Notes under the pieces: generated by a model | What the model was told of the DNA's origin: nothing | Database searches by the model: none | Seen by the model: the letters and a program-made list of their open reading frames with translations, nothing else | Origin: Rhodoferax sp. | Lineage (GTDB): Bacteria; Pseudomonadota; Gammaproteobacteria; Burkholderiales; Burkholderiaceae_C | Direction of reading: 5' to 3' | Length of the DNA stretch: 16,498 bases | NCBI GenBank assembly: GCA_028292305.1 | Contig: JAQGMQ010000649.1 | Location: 1-16,498 of the forward strand | Shown: one piece after another, positions 13,886 through 16,498 of the stretch | Numbering within the stretch: the stretch's first letter is position 1 | How the letters are laid out: every line of letters begins with the position of its first letter | Made by a program: the position numbers and the translations under genes

Positions 13886-14623
13886 ATGATTGAAATCAAA
13901 AACGTTTCCAAATGGTATGGCCCCGTGCAGGTGCTGAACAACTGCAACGTGAGCATCAAGAAGGGCGACGTGGTCGTGGTATGCGGCCCGTCGGGCTCCG
14001 GCAAATCCACGCTGATCAAAACCGTCAACGCGCTCGAGCCCTTCCAGAAAGGCGAGCTGTTCGTCGACGGCATCGCGCTGCACGACCCCAAGACCGACCT
14101 GCCCAAGCTGCGCAGCCGCGTCGGCATGGTGTTCCAGCATTTCGAACTGTTCCCGCATTTGTCGGTCACCGAAAACCTGACCATCGCGCAGATCAAGGTG
14201 TTGAACCGCACGCCCGACGACGCCAAGGCCCGTGGCCTGAAGATGCTCGACCGCGTCGGCCTGATGCTGCACAAGGACAAGTTCCCGGGCCAGCTCTCCG
14301 GCGGCCAGCAGCAACGCGTGGCCATCGCCCGCGCGCTCAGCATGGACCCGATGGTCATGCTGTTCGACGAACCCACCTCGGCGCTCGACCCTGAAATGGT
14401 CGGCGAAGTGCTCGACGTGATGGTCACGCTGGCCAAGGAAGGCATGACCATGATGTGCGTCACCCATGAAATGGGTTTCGCGCGCAAGGTGGCCAGCCGC
14501 GTGATTTTCATCGACGTCGGCGGCAAGATCCTCGAAGACTGCTCGAAGGACGAATTCTTCAGCCATCCTGAAAACCGCCAGCCGCGGACCAAGGATTTCT
14601 TGAACAAGATTCTTCAGCACTGA
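13886..14623 (+). CDS. gltL: Glutamate/aspartate ABC importer ATPase GltL
   Basis: The 245-residue product is the cytoplasmic ATPase that drives the GltIJK importer as a dimer. Walker A is GPSGSGKST (34-42), the Q-loop is VFQHFELFPH with Q84, the signature LSGGQ is at 137-141, Walker B is VMLFDE (157-162) with catalytic E162, the D-loop is SALD (165-168), and the switch histidine is H194 in VTHEMGF. All are intact, and length is normal for polar amino acid ATPases. GAGG lies about eight bases before ATG 13886, and the gap from gltK is 24 bases, so gltJKL form one operon. A strong terminator follows at 14692. Confidence 0.95.
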   Translation: MIEIKNVSKWYGPVQVLNNCNVSIKKGDVVVVCGPSGSGKSTLIKTVNALEPFQKGELFVDGIALHDPKTDLPKLRSRVGMVFQHFELFPHLSVTENLTIAQIKVLNRTPDDAKARGLKMLDRVGLMLHKDKFPGQLSGGQQQRVAIARALSMDPMVMLFDEPTSALDPEMVGEVLDVMVTLAKEGMTMMCVTHEMGFARKVASRVIFIDVGGKILEDCSKDEFFSHPENRQPRTKDFLNKILQH

Positions 14624-14642
14624 CAAAAGGCGTCGATAAACC

Positions 14643-14669
14643 TGGTGCGGAGGTTTCGCTTCCGCACCA
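14643..14669. repeat. Hairpin between gltL and its terminator
   Basis: TGGTGCGGA (14643-14651) and TCCGCACCA (14661-14669) form a perfect nine-pair stem with a nine-base loop, 20 bases after the gltL stop and 22 bases before the terminator stem. It lacks a T-run. It could protect the 3' end of the gltJKL message. Confidence 0.6.
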
Positions 14670-14691
14670 AGGTTCTTCACGCCTCTTGTGC

Positions 14692-14725
14692 CACAACGGG
14701 CCCTGCGGGGCTCGTTGTGTTTTTT
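14692..14725 (+). terminator. Strong Rho-independent terminator after gltL
   Basis: CACAACGGGCCC (14692-14703) pairs with GGGCTCGTTGTG (14708-14719) through twelve pairs, including one G-T wobble, with a four-base TGCG loop and six T at 14720-14725. It ends the gltJKL unit and separates it from the chemoreceptor gene. Confidence 0.93.
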
Positions 14726-14768
14726 GCTCCGCCATTTGTATTTTTTTCTTCGCGATTGAAGGATCAGC

Positions 14769-16412
14769 ATGTCGTCCCGCCCACCCCGTACCCAATCGCT
14801 CGCCCGCCGCCTTTCGCTCGGTTTCATCAGTGTGCTCGCGCTGCTGCTGGCCGTGGCCGTCACCGGCTTGTATTCGATCCATCTGCTCGGCAAGCAGGTC
14901 GACCGCATCGTCCACACCAACAACCGCAAGACCGAGCTGGCCAACAACCTCATGGGCTCGATCAGCAGCCTGGCCATCCAGGCGCGTTCCGTGGCCCTCT
15001 TCACCGAGTTGGACCCGAAACAGCTAGAGATCGAATTCAAGGCCGCCAAGACCGCCGAACAGCAGTACCTGGCCACCGAACAGGAGCTCGGCAAATTGCT
15101 CGCCGACCAGGACGCCACATCGCCAGAACGCGCATTGCTGGCCGCCATCTCCGAAGGCGGCAAGAAGACCTTCCCGGCCATCGACGAGTCGATGACCAGC
15201 GCCATGGACGGCGACAACGTCGGCGCGGTGCTGGCGCTGATGAACCGCGTGCGGCCCACCGAAGCCGTGTTGCGCGGCAAGGTCACCGAGCTCATCGCGC
15301 TGCAGCGCGAACGCACCGAGGCCGCCTACCAGGAAGCGGCGGCGCTCGAGAAACGGGCCTTCACCATTGAAAGTCTGCTGGTGGTGATCGCGCTGGTGAC
15401 CGGCGGTCTGCTGGCGTGGCGCATCACGGTGTCGGTCACCGCGCCCATCGGCCGCGCTGTGGTGCTGGCCGAGCGCATCGCCACCGGTGATCTGTCGTCG
15501 CAGGTCGAAGTGCGCATCTTCGACGAAACCGGCCGCCTGCTGCAGGCCATCGACGCCATGCAGGAAAAGCTCAAGACGCTGGTCGGTGGCATCCGCATGG
15601 CGGCCGACGCGATCCAGGTGTCCAGCAGCGAAGTGGCCGCGGGCAACCAGGACCTGAGCCTGCGCACCGAGCAGGCCGCCAGCAACCTGCAGCAGACCGC
15701 GCAGTCGATGGAGACGCTGACCGGCACCGTGCTGCAAAGCACCAACGCCGCGATGCAGGCCAACCGGCTTGCCGGCTCGGCCGCGCAGGTGGCGGCGCGT
15801 GGCGGCGCGGTGGTGTCCGAGGTGGTGTCAACGATGGGTGAAATCAACGCCAGCTCGAAGAAGATCGCCGACATCATTTCGGTGATCGACGGCATTGCGT
15901 TCCAGACCAACATCCACGCGCTGAACGCCGCGGTGGAAGCCGCGCGCGCCGGTGAGCAGGGCCGAGGCTTCGCCGTGGTGGCCTCCGAGGTGCGCAGCCT
16001 GGCCGGCCGCTCGGCCACCGCCGCGCGCGAGATCAAGGATCTGATCGGCGCCAGTGTCGACCGCGTCGACCGCGGCAGCAAACTCGTGGCCGACGCCGGC
16101 GCCACCATGAACGAGATCGTGAGCTCGGTGCAGCGCGTGACCGACACGCTGAGCGAGATCACCGCCGCCGCCTCCGAGCAGAACCAGGGCATCGGCCAGA
16201 TCAACACCGCCATCGCCGCGCTCGACCAGATGACGCAGCAGAACTCGGCCCTGGTCGAAGAAAGCGCCGCCGCCGCCGAGAGCCTGAACGGCCACGCCAC
16301 GCAACTGGCCGCGGCGGTCAGCACCTTCAAGCTGGATCGGCTGGGCAAGCTGCCGGTGGCGGGGGGTTATGGAATTGCCAATGCGGCGCCTGCCATGATC
16401 GGCCGCGGCTAG
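14769..16412 (+). CDS. Methyl-accepting chemotaxis protein (full length)
   Basis: The 547-residue product is an inner-membrane chemoreceptor. TM1 is at about 16-38, followed by a periplasmic helical sensor region (about 40-200, of the length of a four-helix bundle). TM2 is at about 202-218, a HAMP domain at about 219-272, and the cytoplasmic signalling helices run to about 520. The signalling tip is IDGIAFQTNIHALNAAVEAARAGEQGRGF (373-401), with a His at 383 where Leu is near universal and S406 where Gly is usual. The C-terminus has no NWETF-like pentapeptide, unlike the receptor at the left edge. AAGGAT lies four bases before ATG 14769. Its position just after gltL suggests, but does not show, that it senses amino acids or an occupied binding protein. 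Confidence 0.95.
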   Translation: MSSRPPRTQSLARRLSLGFISVLALLLAVAVTGLYSIHLLGKQVDRIVHTNNRKTELANNLMGSISSLAIQARSVALFTELDPKQLEIEFKAAKTAEQQYLATEQELGKLLADQDATSPERALLAAISEGGKKTFPAIDESMTSAMDGDNVGAVLALMNRVRPTEAVLRGKVTELIALQRERTEAAYQEAAALEKRAFTIESLLVVIALVTGGLLAWRITVSVTAPIGRAVVLAERIATGDLSSQVEVRIFDETGRLLQAIDAMQEKLKTLVGGIRMAADAIQVSSSEVAAGNQDLSLRTEQAASNLQQTAQSMETLTGTVLQSTNAAMQANRLAGSAAQVAARGGAVVSEVVSTMGEINASSKKIADIISVIDGIAFQTNIHALNAAVEAARAGEQGRGFAVVASEVRSLAGRSATAAREIKDLIGASVDRVDRGSKLVADAGATMNEIVSSVQRVTDTLSEITAAASEQNQGIGQINTAIAALDQMTQQNSALVEESAAAAESLNGHATQLAAAVSTFKLDRLGKLPVAGGYGIANAAPAMIGRG

Positions 16413-16420
16413 GTTTTGCA

Positions 16421-16459
16421 CCCTCCCCTTCCCGGGGGAGGGCTGGGGTGGGGGCTGGC
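16421..16459 (+). repeat. Dispersed palindromic C/G-rich repeat, copy 2
   Basis: This 39-base element is the second copy of the one at 5167-5204 (CCCTCCCCTTCCC, then GGGGGAGGG, then CTGGGGTGGGGGCTGGC), in the same orientation. It begins nine bases after the chemoreceptor stop. The remaining bases to 16498 show no recognisable gene or site. Confidence 0.75.
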
Positions 16460-16498
16460 TGTTGCCGCTCTCAACGGCGTTCGTTGTCAATACGCTGG

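Noticed and set aside
1..16498. CRISPR array, tRNA/rRNA, transposase, phage, toxin-antitoxin or defence genes
   Set aside because: None were seen; all larger intervals are filled by recognisable metabolic, transport, regulatory or chemotaxis genes.

Overview
This is a GC-rich, gene-dense window with high third-position GC, and every gene in it is a standard proteobacterial type. Protein styles and gene mix (CheV next to a chemoreceptor, a HypT-like LysR regulator beside aspartase, a GltIJKL transporter, a C/G-rich 'CCCTCCCC..GGGGGAGGG' dispersed repeat) suggest a betaproteobacterium of the order Burkholderiales, most likely family Comamonadaceae. This placement is inference from style, not from a marker gene.

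Region 1 (1-1271) is chemotaxis: the last 59 codons of a chemoreceptor ending in a CheR-docking-like pentapeptide, then a CheV coupling protein (CheW domain plus receiver). Region 2 (1391-5104) is housekeeping: an MtfA-type zinc peptidase that appears membrane-anchored, a convergent small membrane protein of unknown function, a YciA-type acyl-CoA thioesterase, and a divergent Atm1/ABCB7-type ABC exporter. Region 3 (5105-6180) holds a dispersed repeat and an R-specific 2-hydroxyacid dehydrogenase (probably a glyoxylate/hydroxypyruvate reductase).

Region 4 (6247-14623) is the core of the window, a coherent acidic-amino-acid module. A HypT/QseD-like LysR regulator precedes aspartate ammonia-lyase (aspA), a DAACS-family symporter whose TM8 keeps the residues used to bind an amino-acid substrate, and an orphan GltI-like binding protein closed by a strong terminator. 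A complete glutamate/aspartate ABC importer follows: gltI, an intercistronic terminator, then gltJ, gltK and gltL, closed by a second strong terminator. Aspartate and glutamate would enter by ABC import and by the symporter. Aspartase would convert aspartate to fumarate and ammonia. Region 5 (14769-16412) is a full chemoreceptor with an unusual His in its signalling tip, followed by a second copy of the dispersed repeat at the right edge.

I found no CRISPR array, tRNA, rRNA, insertion sequence, phage gene or defence system. No clearly undescribed system is visible. The most interesting points are the physical clustering of aspartate uptake, breakdown and chemotaxis genes, the orphan second binding protein, the altered HypT-like regulator, the anchored MtfA, and repeated or palindromic motifs in the aspA-symporter and pre-gltI intergenic regions.
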